DNA of 64,000 bases from Deinococcales bacterium (GCA_013298595.1 JAAFIG010000007.1:94086-158085); one strand, 5' to 3'. Counted from the stretch's first letter, positions 1 to 8,751 are shown. Translations and numbers: made by a program. Notes: a model not told the origin generated them from the sequence alone.

Positions 1-607
1 GTCGCATAAAGGCTTCACGCAACGCCTCACGCGGCTCGAGCATCTTCGACTCAAGCCTCAGCGCCGTCATTGCCTCGAGAATCGCTGCGAAGACATCCTC
101 ATCCGAACGGCGCTGCTCGACCAAATACTCCCAGTAACGCTCACCATCAGAAAAACCAGCAGCTCGAGCCAACCAACCCAACGGGTCAGCTGCAACATCA
201 TCAGATTCAGCATTAGCATCGCTCGAGGCATCAGATTCGGTTTCGGCATTGGGCGAGGCATGCCTCGCCCCTACGAGTTCGGTAGGATCAGCAAGCAATT
301 GATGGGCTTGCGGTAAATCCATAAAACGCACCGAAGCATTATTCTCGAGCGCAAAACGAATTGCTTGAAACTCAGGCGAAAACGCAGCAAACGGATAATA
401 CACAGCCTTCGACGGATCATCCTTAGCATGCAACAACAACGCAATAGGCGGTTTCATATCCACATGCCCAAGCAACGGCAACAAATCATTAGCATCAGGC
501 GGACCCTCCACCAACACACAATCAGGCTCGAGCACCCGCAACGCCCGCAACAACGAACGCGCCCCACCAGGACCATGATGACGCACACCAAACAAATGCA
601 CACTCAT
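1..607 (-). CDS. DUF5682 family protein, N-terminal part (runs off left edge)
   Basis: About 202 N-terminal residues are visible and the frame stays open to the edge. The start ATG (605-607) overlaps the RAYT stop as ATGA. The opening residues contain FGVRHHGPGGARSL, the signature opening of DUF5682 proteins. In Escherichia coli the family is represented, to my knowledge, by YehM, next to a MoxR ATPase, a vWA protein and a SWIM protein. The same partners lie upstream here, so this is one component of that multi-protein system of unknown biochemical role. Residues 112-119 are encoded by a REP-like palindrome and begin a Ser/Asp/Glu-rich low-complexity stretch, probably a tolerated insertion. 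A vWA gene would be expected just beyond the left edge. Confidence 0.8.
   Translation of the reverse strand, partial: MSVHLFGVRHHGPGGARSLLRALRVLEPDCVLVEGPPDANDLLPLLGHVDMKPPIALLLHAKDDPSKAVYYPFAAFSPEFQAIRFALENNASVRFMDLPQAHQLLADPTELVGARHASPNAETESDASSDANAESDDVAADPLGWLARAAGFSDGERYWEYLVEQRRSDEDVFAAILEAMTALRLESKMLEPREALREAFMR
251..274. repeat. REP-like palindrome (copy 1, inside DUF5682 gene)
   Basis: A perfect 20-bp palindrome GGGCGAGGCATGCCTCGCCC is followed by CTAC. The same element recurs at 958-981 and, inverted, at 1261-1284. It lies in frame within the DUF5682 coding sequence. Confidence 0.75.
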
Positions 608-1233
608 ACCAACACCTCGAGCCTTGCAAAAACCAAATCATGCAACACCAAATCAGATTTCGCCTCGAGATCAAACAACCAACTCGAGGGATTGACTTTG
701 ATGTAATCACGAACAGCCTGTAATTCGTGGTTGTTACGTAAAACACGTTCAAAATAATTGCGCTGCCAAACAACCAAATTTGGATTATCAAAACGAACCC
801 GAGCAACTCGAGAAACTGCTGACTTAAAACCACCAATAATTGCCCCCAATGAATTGGCTGATGCGTTCATTGGGGGGTCGGCGGTCTTGGTTTGTGATAA
901 AAACAATTCTTTTCGTGCAGCGGCTAACTGTATTGATGCGTTTGCCATTGGCAAATTGGGCGAGGCAAGCCCCGCCCCTACGGCTGGTTGAATGCAAACA
1001 ATCGCATGAATGTGATTTGGCATGACAATAAATTCGTCTAAAACAATATTTTCACGCAACTGCCCCATCCGATGCCATTCCTCGAGAATAATTTTCCCTA
1101 ATTCATTTAATTGCATTTTTTGATCATCAATTGAACCAAAAATCTGTTCTCGCTGATAACTACAAATCGTAATGAAATACGCACCGCTCGAGGTGTAATC
1201 AAAATTGCGTAATCGAATGCTGTTGCGTTCCAT
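604..1233 (-). CDS. REP-associated tyrosine transposase (RAYT, Y1 family)
   Basis: A 209-residue protein of the IS200-like Y1/RAYT family, single-strand nucleases that process REP palindromes. The HUH motif is visible in MPNHIHAIV (residues 71-79). A C-terminal WQRNYFERV segment carries the likely catalytic tyrosine, followed by the typical RNN-EL--VRDYI--NP block. The ATG at 1233 gives the canonical N-terminus MERNSIRLRNFDY; an upstream in-frame extension only reads through repeats. Residues about 82-100 come from a REP copy inside the gene. The gene sits between the MoxR and DUF5682 genes and overlaps the latter by 4 bp, so it interrupts an otherwise conserved operon. Whether it is active cannot be told from sequence. 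Confidence 0.85.
   Translation of the reverse strand: MERNSIRLRNFDYTSSGAYFITICSYQREQIFGSIDDQKMQLNELGKIILEEWHRMGQLRENIVLDEFIVMPNHIHAIVCIQPAVGAGLASPNLPMANASIQLAAARKELFLSQTKTADPPMNASANSLGAIIGGFKSAVSRVARVRFDNPNLVVWQRNYFERVLRNNHELQAVRDYIKVNPSSWLFDLEAKSDLVLHDLVFARLEVLV
958..981. repeat. REP-like palindrome (copy 2, inside RAYT gene)
   Basis: GGGCGAGGCAAGCCCCGCCC followed by CTAC matches copy 1 with two changes. It adds an in-frame AVGAGLASPN-type peptide just after the HUH motif of the transposase that presumably mobilises such elements. Confidence 0.75.
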
Positions 1234-1260
1234 AAAACCCCAAAATCCCTGTCCTAAACC

Positions 1261-1284
1261 GTAGGGGCGGGGCTTGCCTCGCCC
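1261..1284. repeat. REP-like palindrome (copy 3, upstream of RAYT)
   Basis: GTAGGGGCGGGGCTTGCCTC plus GCCC is the inverted orientation of copies 1 and 2. It lies 28 bp upstream of the RAYT start codon. REP copies flanking a RAYT gene in opposite orientation are the classic arrangement. Confidence 0.75.
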
Positions 1285-1344
1285 TTGCCCGTAACGATGC
1301 TGATCCATCCTGACTTGCCCGTAACGATGCTGATCCATCCTGAC
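1285..1344. repeat. Perfect 30-bp tandem duplication
   Basis: Two identical 30-bp units (1285-1314, 1315-1344) beginning TTGCCCGTAACGATGCTGAT lie directly beside REP copy 3, between the MoxR stop and the RAYT start. They look like debris of the insertion. Confidence 0.85.
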
Positions 1345-1364
1345 CCATAAACAAAACAAATCCT

Positions 1365-2444
1365 TCAAACCACGTCACGACAAGCCCGATAAACGTCTTT
1401 CCATCCGTCGCGTTCTTTGACCACTGTCTCGAGGTACTCAAGCATGACTACTCTGTCTTGGATTGGGTCTTTGATGATTGCACCTATGAGGCTTGAGGCG
1501 ACATCGTTAGCGCGGAGGATGCCATCGCCAAAGTGGGCTGCGAGGGCAAGTCCTTGGTTGATAACGCCGATGGCTTCAGCGGTGCTAAGTGTGCCGCTTG
1601 GGCTTTTCAGTTTGGTTTTTCCGTCGAGTGTTTTGCCGTCGCGGAGTTCGCGGAAGACTTGGACAACCCGACGGATTTCTTCGAGTGCGGGTGGTTCGGC
1701 GGGTAGCTCGAGAGCGCGTCCAAGATCGGCTACGCGAGTTTGCACAATACGAATTTCTTCGTTGAGGTCGTCTGGTACGGGTAAAATAACAGTGTTGAAG
1801 CGGCGTTTGAGGGCGCTCGAGAGTTCGTTGACTCCTCGGTCTTTGTTGTTGGCGGTGGCGATCATGTTGAAGCCTTTTTGGGCTTGGACTTCGCTATTAA
1901 GTTCGGGGATGGGCAGTGTTTTTTCGGATAGCACGGTAATCAGTGCGTCTTGAACATCGGATGGGATGCGGGTGAGTTCCTCGAGTCGAGCAATAGCGCC
2001 TGTTTTCATGGCGCGAATGATTGGGCTTTCGACGATGGCTTTGACGCTGGGTCCTTTGGAGAGCAGTTCGGCGTAATTCCAACCGTAACGAATGGCTTCT
2101 TCGGATGTGCCAGCGGTGCCTTGAACCAGTAAGGTGCTATCGCCACTGATGGCGGCGGCTAAGTGTTCGGATACCCAACTTTTGGCTGTGCCCGGCACGC
2201 CAAGTAATAACAGTGCGCGGTCGGTGGCAAGGGTTGCCACGGCGATTTCCATCAGGCGTTGGTTGCCGATGTATTTGGGTTTGATCTCGAGTTTGCTAAC
2301 CTTGCCACCCATCAGGTATTGAATCACTGCCCACGGGCTGAGTTTCCAGTTGGGTGGTCTGGGTTTGTCGTCGAGTTTGGCGAGTGCCTCGAGTTCTTCT
2401 GCGAATTGTTGTTCGGCGTGTTGACGGAGGGCATTTTCGCTCAT
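1365..2444 (-). CDS. MoxR-type AAA+ ATPase
   Basis: A 359-residue AAA+ protein. Walker A GVPGTAKS is at about residues 82-89. A Walker B-like segment ARLEELTR is near residue 153, followed by a sensor-1-like stretch (MIATANN) and an arginine-finger region (ALKRRF). These features fit the MoxR branch, chaperone-like ATPases that act with vWA proteins. The ATG at 2444 overlaps the DUF5691 stop (ATGA), which favours it over an upstream TTG-type extension. E. coli YehL is, to my knowledge, the comparable protein. It is the energy-using component of the SWIM/DUF5691/DUF5682 operon. Substrate unknown. Confidence 0.88.
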   Translation of the reverse strand: MSENALRQHAEQQFAEELEALAKLDDKPRPPNWKLSPWAVIQYLMGGKVSKLEIKPKYIGNQRLMEIAVATLATDRALLLLGVPGTAKSWVSEHLAAAISGDSTLLVQGTAGTSEEAIRYGWNYAELLSKGPSVKAIVESPIIRAMKTGAIARLEELTRIPSDVQDALITVLSEKTLPIPELNSEVQAQKGFNMIATANNKDRGVNELSSALKRRFNTVILPVPDDLNEEIRIVQTRVADLGRALELPAEPPALEEIRRVVQVFRELRDGKTLDGKTKLKSPSGTLSTAEAIGVINQGLALAAHFGDGILRANDVASSLIGAIIKDPIQDRVVMLEYLETVVKERDGWKDVYRACRDVV

Positions 2445-3994
2445 GGTTGTAGTTCCTTTCGCATTGCGTTGCGGGTCTCGAGGTGAGAGATGAGGGTTTT
2501 GATTTGCTCGAGGTGGTGTTGGATGTACCATGCTCGATTATTTTTTTCGGGGTTAAATTGGTTTGTTTGCTCGAGGAAACTTGTCCAGTTTGGGTGTTTT
2601 GTTGGGTTGTGCCAGTGCTGAATAATGTCTGGGTGGCAGTATTGGGCGATGTTTTGGATGTTGTGGTAATTGCTGGTACCTTTGAGGATTTGTTTGCTGA
2701 TATTGCCTAGCCACTCGAGGCAGTCGCGGCTGAATTCGATGTTCCATGCGTGGTTCATCCAAGCGAGCCATTGAAAATCGTGGGTTTGTTTAGCGAAGAT
2801 AAAGTACCGAACGCGTTTTTCGCGTTGCTCGAGGCTTAGGGTTTTCATCAGGGTTTCGTTTTTGATTAGGTCGTTGTCGTAACTGAGTAAGGCATCTATC
2901 CATTCTGGGTTGGGGTGAATTTCGTTGGCTTGAACAAAGGCAATCAATAAGTTTTTGCGCCAATCTTTGGGTAGGCGTTTGATGATTTCTTTTGGCTCGA
3001 GATGAAAGTGTGGTTGCCATGTGCTGATGGGGATATTAGCGATGATGCTTTGCAACCAGTAGGCTTTGTCGCCGCCTGTGCCGTATGGTGTTTTTTTCTC
3101 AATACCATCGCGTCCAAGTTCGGTGTTCCATTCGGGTAATTCGATTTCAAATTCTGGTGCGCCAAGTTTCAATGCCGATTTTTTCAGTGGGATGCTCAGG
3201 ATGTTTTGTCCTCGAGCAATCATGCGTTGCACCAAGGCGCTGTTGGGTAGTTTAGCCAGTAACATGGCGGCGATACTGCGGACATCTTTGCTGCGATCAT
3301 CTAAGCAAGTCTCGAGGAAAGGTTCGTCGGCATCGGTTAATTTGCTTTCGAGTTCGCTTAAAAAAGTTTTGCGTTCCTCGGCAACTTCGGCTTTCCAAAC
3401 ACTTTGTAATAAGTCTCGGGCGGTGTCTGGTTGTTCGGTTCGGATGCTGCGAAAAGCCAGGACCCGAGCGGCTTTGGTACCTGTTTCCCATGTCTCGAGG
3501 GCATTTTCTAAGCTGCTGGTGTTACCTGTTGCCCATGACCAGTACGGGTTTTGTTGGGCTAACCAACGTCCTCTCGAGTCAAGGATTGGCATGATGGTTT
3601 CGCGGCTGGCAGTATTTTGTCTGCCGTAATCGAGCAAAGCAATAATATGGCTGTGCGGAATAGCATAATTGCTTTGCTTGACCAACTCGAGCCATTCGGG
3701 AATTAGTTCTGTTGCCGAGGCAAATAACAAATCGAGTCGTTGCATGGCTGCTTCAGAAATACGCACTCGAGTATCAGGTTCGGCTGGTGTCAGCGGTTTG
3801 CTATTGGCATTGGTTTGTTCGCCTGCTCGAGTCATGGCAAAAGCCAGTGCGGCAACGCCAAGCAGTTGTCCTGTATGGCGTTGGTCTTCTAAGTTCACTC
3901 GAGCTTTTTCAAGGGCGGGGTGCTCCAGCGTACCAAGGGGGCTGCGTTCAGTGCCGAGTAAAGCACTCGAGATGATGGCGCGAAGGTCGTTCAT
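2441..3994 (-). CDS. DUF5691 family protein
   Basis: A 517-residue protein without obvious membrane segments. The N-terminus (ISSALLGTERSPLG, then QLLGVAALAFAMTRAG) matches the DUF5691 family found between SWIM-domain and MoxR genes. The middle has HEAT-like character (for example VRSIAAMLLAKLPNSALVQR), suggesting a helical scaffold. It overlaps both neighbours by 4 bp, implying translational coupling. The identification rests on N-terminal pattern and gene order. The molecular function is not known. Confidence 0.78.
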   Translation of the reverse strand: MNDLRAIISSALLGTERSPLGTLEHPALEKARVNLEDQRHTGQLLGVAALAFAMTRAGEQTNANSKPLTPAEPDTRVRISEAAMQRLDLLFASATELIPEWLELVKQSNYAIPHSHIIALLDYGRQNTASRETIMPILDSRGRWLAQQNPYWSWATGNTSSLENALETWETGTKAARVLAFRSIRTEQPDTARDLLQSVWKAEVAEERKTFLSELESKLTDADEPFLETCLDDRSKDVRSIAAMLLAKLPNSALVQRMIARGQNILSIPLKKSALKLGAPEFEIELPEWNTELGRDGIEKKTPYGTGGDKAYWLQSIIANIPISTWQPHFHLEPKEIIKRLPKDWRKNLLIAFVQANEIHPNPEWIDALLSYDNDLIKNETLMKTLSLEQREKRVRYFIFAKQTHDFQWLAWMNHAWNIEFSRDCLEWLGNISKQILKGTSNYHNIQNIAQYCHPDIIQHWHNPTKHPNWTSFLEQTNQFNPEKNNRAWYIQHHLEQIKTLISHLETRNAMRKELQP

Positions 3995-5301
3995 GCTTGC
4001 CCTCCGATACTGTGGACTTTGCCATCGGTGAATAAAGTGATTGGTGTTAATTCTTTGCCGTCATATTCACCAAAAAGTTGTACAGGGTGTCCGCCACTCA
4101 GTGCCAGCATTTGCCAACCTCGTTCGGTGTTCAAAGGTATGGCATGGCTCGAGTCTTGCACGCGCCAATCTGTGTCATCAAAAATAATTTGTACCGCCTC
4201 GAGACAGATGGGGTAACGTTCGAGCCAAGGCAATTTTGCAAGAGCTGCTGCGTATTTCTCGAGCGCGGTGTGGATGCTATCGGCTGGTAGTGTTGAAATA
4301 TTTTCCAGCATTTTGACATCAGGTTTGAGGATGGCTCGGAGTGGCAAATTGCTCGGGTAAAACACCAGTTCGGTCTCGAGGGTCACACCGATGGGTACGC
4401 CACCTGTCATTGGTTGATTTGCCACAGCAAAATCGAGCAGTAGTGCAGGTTCTCGAGTGTCAGCATGCTCGAGGTACGTGCGGCGAACTCGCAGGTTGTC
4501 TTCTTGAACCAGTATTTGCCCAAGGCTATGCCAACGGCTGCGCGGTACACTGGCTTGCAGCAGTTCAGCTTTGTCTTGAGTAAAACCAATGGCGGCACGC
4601 ACATCGGCTTGCGTGGTTGCAGAAAGTGTCTCGAGACGGCTGTACGCACTAATAATTAAATGCAAACGTGCCAATGCCTCGAGTAATGCGTTGGTGCCAC
4701 TGCTGGCAGCCGTAGGGAGGTCTCGTACCATGCGGGCTAACCCTGGGGCTTGAGCATCCACCAACCGAGCTGCTACGGTTTCCCAGTAACTGTACGGCTG
4801 GCTTGGCGCGTTTGCCAAACCATTTTTAATTTGATCGTGCAACCACAAACCAAATTCCTCGATTCCTGCCGATACTTTATTTTCCCGCGAAGCCACACGT
4901 TTCGCCGCAGCTTTATCGGCTTTGGCTTGTTCTTCTGGGGTTAATTCCTTAGGTGGTGCAGTTTTAGCTTCGGCACGTTTTTGTCTTCCCTCGAGCCACG
5001 TTGTTACCCACTCGGGCGGTGTGCCCGTCTCGAGTGGTTTAGCAGCATGCAAAAGCATCAAACCAATCGCGTGTTTACACGGAAATTTCCGACTGGGGCA
5101 ACTGCATTTGGCGGTGTAATCGCTTAAATCTACCCGAGTTTGATACGGGTCTTTGCCGCTGCCTTGGCATTCGCCCCACAGGGCGGTTTCGCTGGCGGCA
5201 GTACTTTTCCATTTGCTGGCATTGGCGAGTCCTTTGCCGCTCGAGGCTGAGGATGCGTCTGGGGCTAAAGCGAGGATTTGTGCGGCGTTGAGTTGCGTCA
5301 C
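3991..5301 (-). CDS. SWIM zinc-finger protein
   Basis: A 436-residue protein with a SWIM motif CSCPSRKFPCKH at residues 66-77 (C66, C68, C75, H77), a zinc ligand set used for DNA or protein binding. A lysine/alanine-rich linker follows around residues 105-135, then a long helical C-terminal region. It is the first gene of the minus-strand operon SWIM-DUF5691-MoxR-(RAYT)-DUF5682 and overlaps DUF5691 by ATGA. E. coli YehQ in the yeh cluster is the nearest familiar analogue. It probably recruits or regulates the MoxR ATPase. Confidence 0.85.
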   Translation of the reverse strand: MTQLNAAQILALAPDASSASSGKGLANASKWKSTAASETALWGECQGSGKDPYQTRVDLSDYTAKCSCPSRKFPCKHAIGLMLLHAAKPLETGTPPEWVTTWLEGRQKRAEAKTAPPKELTPEEQAKADKAAAKRVASRENKVSAGIEEFGLWLHDQIKNGLANAPSQPYSYWETVAARLVDAQAPGLARMVRDLPTAASSGTNALLEALARLHLIISAYSRLETLSATTQADVRAAIGFTQDKAELLQASVPRSRWHSLGQILVQEDNLRVRRTYLEHADTREPALLLDFAVANQPMTGGVPIGVTLETELVFYPSNLPLRAILKPDVKMLENISTLPADSIHTALEKYAAALAKLPWLERYPICLEAVQIIFDDTDWRVQDSSHAIPLNTERGWQMLALSGGHPVQLFGEYDGKELTPITLFTDGKVHSIGGQA

Positions 5302-5521
5302 GGGCTTCCTTTACGATGTCTGGTTACGGGCTACCAGAAGAATACGTTAATAACAGAATGCTGTCAAGTCTCAGATTCACAGTCTACCTAAACAGATAAC
5401 AGTTCAATGTGTGTTAATTATCTCTTTTTTTGTCCCGTTTTGGAATCAATTTTTTGATGACGAGCAAAAAGTTTCAACGTATACTTTGGCTGTATCATCA
5501 AACTAAGGCAAAGGAACACCC

Positions 5522-6076
5522 ATGAAACTGATCGTTACTGAATTCATCACCCTCGATGGAATCTATGAAGAAACCATTCCGTGGCGCAACGATTACAACC
5601 CAGATGACAGTCAGTTCAAATACGACGAACTTTTTGCCAGCGATGCACTCTTACTAGGTTGCATAACCTACGAAGGCTTTGCCAAGTATTGGGCAAGCGC
5701 AACTGGAAATTTTGCACAGCGAATGAATAGCTTACCCAAGTTCATTGCAACCACCACCCTGAAATCCCTCGAGTGGAACAACTCCACCATCCTTCAAGGC
5801 GATGTGGTCGCAGCGGTTAAGGCATTAAAGCAGCAAGAAGGTCGGGATTTGCTGATGTACGGCAGCGGCACTTTCGCACAGACACTGTTACGGCACGGTC
5901 TGGTAGGCGAATTGCGCTTAATGGTTTTTCCATTGGTTCTGGGCAGTGGCAAACGCTTATTCTCGAGCGAGGACAAACTGCCATTACAACTGGTTGCCTC
6001 GAGAAACCTCGGCGATGGCGTGATGCTACTCACTTACGAGCCTAAAACGGCGACCCAATCTGAATCTGCTCATTAA
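5522..6076 (+). CDS. Dihydrofolate reductase family protein (RibD C-terminal-like)
   Basis: A 184-residue single-domain protein. It has the opening KLIVTEFITLDGIYEE, the nucleotide-binding core segment LLLGCITYEGFAKYW, and the late LLMYGSGTFAQTLLRHGLV-E--LMVFPLVLGSGKRLF block of stand-alone DHFR/RibD-like reductases (YwjB/YyaP group). It should reduce a small substrate with NADPH, but the substrate is not predictable. A ribosome-binding site (AAAGGA) precedes the ATG. It is a monocistronic gene facing away from the SWIM operon. Confidence 0.85.
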   Translation: MKLIVTEFITLDGIYEETIPWRNDYNPDDSQFKYDELFASDALLLGCITYEGFAKYWASATGNFAQRMNSLPKFIATTTLKSLEWNNSTILQGDVVAAVKALKQQEGRDLLMYGSGTFAQTLLRHGLVGELRLMVFPLVLGSGKRLFSSEDKLPLQLVASRNLGDGVMLLTYEPKTATQSESAH

Positions 6077-6145
6077 ATTGTAATCATCAGTGGTACGAAT
6101 AGACACTTAATTAAATGACTTGCCCCGAAAGTTGACGAATAGATT

Positions 6146-6649
6146 ATGCGAAAAACCACCATGATTTTACTGCTTATGGTTATTGTAACAGCTTGTAATG
6201 TTGCAAAACCGAGTCTTGCTCGTAAGATTCAAGCTTCCAAATTTTCCATAGAAATCAAGTATTTTGAAATGGAATCTTATGAAACTAGACCAGACGGGTT
6301 TGATTATCTCTCAAGCGGAAAATATGTCATCTCGATTGATGATAATACCAAAGCTAAGAGTTTTACTTTTTCTGCACCAAGACACCACTTTGGTTTCATC
6401 AATTTAACTCACCCAAAAGAAAACGTTTTTTTCATTGAAGCGCCAAATACCCTTATTGTAAGTGCCAACTTTGGTCAAACTTGGCAGATAATCCCGTTCG
6501 AGGAACTGAATAAAAAATTCCGCCCGAATTGTTCTTTCAACGAGTATTCTGTCAAAGCAACACGAATCTTTGTAAATTATGACTGTGAAAATGATCTAGC
6601 CTTGCAGATTTACTCAGAAGATTTCGGGCAACTATGGCGAATGAGATGA
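6146..6649 (+). CDS. Small lipoprotein with BNR/sortilin-like motifs
   Basis: 167 residues with a hydrophobic N-terminus and lipobox VTAC (Cys17), so probably a membrane-anchored lipoprotein. The mature part contains SANFGQTWQII and SEDFGQLWRMR, which resemble Asp-box/BNR repeats (S-D-G-x-T-W) in degenerate form. It lacks any CTCGAG in about 500 bp and looks AT-rich compared with neighbours. Family not recognised. Confidence 0.65.
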   Translation: MRKTTMILLLMVIVTACNVAKPSLARKIQASKFSIEIKYFEMESYETRPDGFDYLSSGKYVISIDDNTKAKSFTFSAPRHHFGFINLTHPKENVFFIEAPNTLIVSANFGQTWQIIPFEELNKKFRPNCSFNEYSVKATRIFVNYDCENDLALQIYSEDFGQLWRMR

Positions 6650-6838
6650 TATCTATAAACTATCCCCAAGAAACGTTATCCACCGTATTGAACACTCAGG
6701 AAATACGATCAGGGTCTCAAGAAATTTGAAGGCTTCTAGTTTCGGATTCTCCAATATCGCATATTGTGCTGCTCGAGCCACACGAGTTTGCATTTCACCA
6801 AATTACGTCTTCAATCGTCACCCAAGCAAATTTTGCAG

Positions 6839-6844
6839 TAAACT
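6839..6844 (+). promoter_or_regulatory. Candidate -10 box for leaderless transcript
   Basis: TAAACT ends 5 nt before the ATG at 6850 and no ribosome-binding site is visible. No convincing -35 is seen at the right distance. Confidence 0.35.
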
Positions 6845-6849
6845 AGCGT

Positions 6850-7706
6850 ATGCAATTCTCGAGCCAATTAAAACTGCAAGACATGATGACTGGTTTTGTG
6901 GTGCCTGCCATCCTGGTTCTAAGTGCTTGTAACACACCTGTTAGCCCACCAAAACCACCACCTGACCCCGATCCAATACCGACCAGTTGTGTGATTTCTG
7001 CTCCGCCAACTGCCCTTGCTCTCTCGAGTTTTACACCAAGTATTGTTCGGTCAAAGGCATTCCGATTGTGTCAGCCTCGGTTGTACCTGATGCGGCTTTA
7101 CAACGGGCTTGGAACATCATGGATAACATGTTGGCAGGTGTTTCGGCGGTTGTGATTCAAAAAATTATTGCTAACAAAACCCGTATGGGCATTATTGGGG
7201 TGCAACAAGTCACAACTGATATGCCCGAGTACGCTAGTTTAGATACCCAGTTTCCTTTACCCAATGGTGAAAGTTGGAATACTCGAGCCAGAGGTTTAGG
7301 GGCAACACCGTTTATTCCACTGACATCTGGGGCTGAGGAAAACATTTTGTGTTATCCATCGGATGTGTATAAAGGCGAAGATATTTTGTTACACGAATTT
7401 GCCCATACAATTTTGGTCATGGGTGTGGAGTTTGTGGATAGTGGTTTTCGTAATCGCTTAAATACCAAGTATCTTGCAGCCAAGCAAAAGGGTTTATGGG
7501 CGAATACCTACGCCGATGATAACGTGGATGAGTACTGGGCTGAAGGGGTTCAAAATTTTTTTGATACCAATATCCAAGCCATTCCCAGCAACGGTGTCCA
7601 TAATGAAATCAATACTCGAGCTGAATTAAAAACCTACGACCCTGATTTGTATGCTTTAATCGCCGAGGTTTTTAGTGAACGAGCGTGGTCGTCTGTTTGT
7701 CCTTAA
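6850..7706 (+). pseudogene. Secreted zinc metalloprotease-like lipoprotein, frameshifted
   Basis: Two overlapping frames make one protein. Frame A (from ATG 6850) gives a signal peptide with lipobox LSAC and a proline-rich linker, ending sensibly at ALALSS near 7029. Frame B (open to 7706) continues with FYTKYCSVKGIPIVSAS, RGLGATPFIPLTSGAEEN and the zinc motif HEFAH (His codon at 7392-7394), then a C-terminal DEYWAEGVQNFF block. The join falls on a run of four T (7029-7032). One missing T, or -1 slippage, would fuse the frames. It may be a true mutation, an assembly error or programmed slippage. The enzyme would be an extracytoplasmic metallopeptidase-like protein. Confidence 0.7.
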
Positions 7707-7824
7707 ACCTGTCAAAAACAAGTTTTTCATAATAATCTTAGACGCAGTACAAGCAATTTTGTGGCTCGAGACGGTAGAATGAATTTGTGAAAGCGATTCC
7801 CAGCACCTCGAGAGGCAGCCGCGT

Positions 7825-8751
7825 ATGACCCTCGAGCGTTTTTTTCGGCGGCGACCCCCGCAACAAAAAGAAAACATGGCAAACGATGATTTGCCTGATT
7901 TGTGGAGCAAATGCCCGAAATGCAATGCACAGGTCTATAACAAAGAACTCGAGCAGAATTTACGGGTTTGCCCAAAGTGTGGTTATCATCATCGGATTCC
8001 TGTTAAACGCCGTATCGAAGGTTTGCTTGACATGGGTTCTTTCCAAGTCACCAGTGGCAAAGTCAAAGCCAAAGACCCGCTCGAGTTCGTGGATACCGAT
8101 ACGTATGTGGCTAAGCTCGAGCGTGCTCGTAAAAAAACAGGGCGTGAAAGTGCGGTTTACGCTGGTCGAGGTACTTTAGCAGGTTTACCTGTGGTGGTTT
8201 GCGTTATGGATTTTGAATTTGCTGGTGGCAGCATGGGCAGCAGCGAAGGCGAAGAAATTACTCGAGCCATCGAACTTGCCAGCCAAGAAGACCGCAGCAT
8301 GATATTGGTGACCGCCAGTGGCGGTGCTCGGATGATGGAAGGTGCGCTAAGCCTGATGCAAATGGCAAAAACCACGTTTGCACTCGAGCAACTTGCCGAT
8401 AAGGGACTACCATACATCACTATTCTTGCCGATCCAACCACAGGTGGGGTGGCTGCCAGTTTTGCTGCCATTGGCGATATTGTCATTGGCGAACCCGATG
8501 CCTTAATTGGATTTGCTGGACAACGTGTTATTGAACAAACCGTGCGCCAAAGCCTGCCCGATGGTTTTCAACGCTCCGAGTTCTACGAGAAAAAAGGCTT
8601 CATAGACATGGTTGTGGACAGGCGGCAACACCGCGAAACCCTAGCCAATCTGATCGCAGCCCTTCGTAACCAAGCCAAACCCGAAGTTACCGCTCTCGAG
8701 ATCAAAGTGCCAGAACCACCACGCACTGGGCTTTTCGGGAGACGTAAATGA
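7825..8751 (+). CDS. accD: Acetyl-CoA carboxylase carboxyltransferase subunit beta
   Basis: A 308-residue AccD. With AccA it transfers the carboxyl group from carboxybiotin to acetyl-CoA, making malonyl-CoA for fatty acid synthesis in the cytoplasm. A four-cysteine zinc ribbon is visible (C30, C33, C49, C52), followed by the crotonase fold with TASGGARMMEGALSLMQM and DPTTGGVAASFA. The ATG at 7825 gives the usual MTLERFF-like start. accA follows on the same strand after 111 bp; the two probably share a transcript. Confidence 0.96.
   Translation: MTLERFFRRRPPQQKENMANDDLPDLWSKCPKCNAQVYNKELEQNLRVCPKCGYHHRIPVKRRIEGLLDMGSFQVTSGKVKAKDPLEFVDTDTYVAKLERARKKTGRESAVYAGRGTLAGLPVVVCVMDFEFAGGSMGSSEGEEITRAIELASQEDRSMILVTASGGARMMEGALSLMQMAKTTFALEQLADKGLPYITILADPTTGGVAASFAAIGDIVIGEPDALIGFAGQRVIEQTVRQSLPDGFQRSEFYEKKGFIDMVVDRRQHRETLANLIAALRNQAKPEVTALEIKVPEPPRTGLFGRRK

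Noticed and set aside
1417..1953. A 178-residue open frame on the plus strand
   Set aside because: It is antisense to the MoxR ATPase gene, Ser/Arg-rich and without motif; a shadow frame.
3066..3629. A 187-residue open frame on the plus strand
   Set aside because: Antisense to DUF5691, low-complexity Ser/Leu/Arg composition, no ribosome-binding site.
5454..5485. Promoter for the DHFR-like gene (TTGATG / TATACT)
   Set aside because: The spacer is 20 bp, too long to support, although TATACT alone may serve as a -10.
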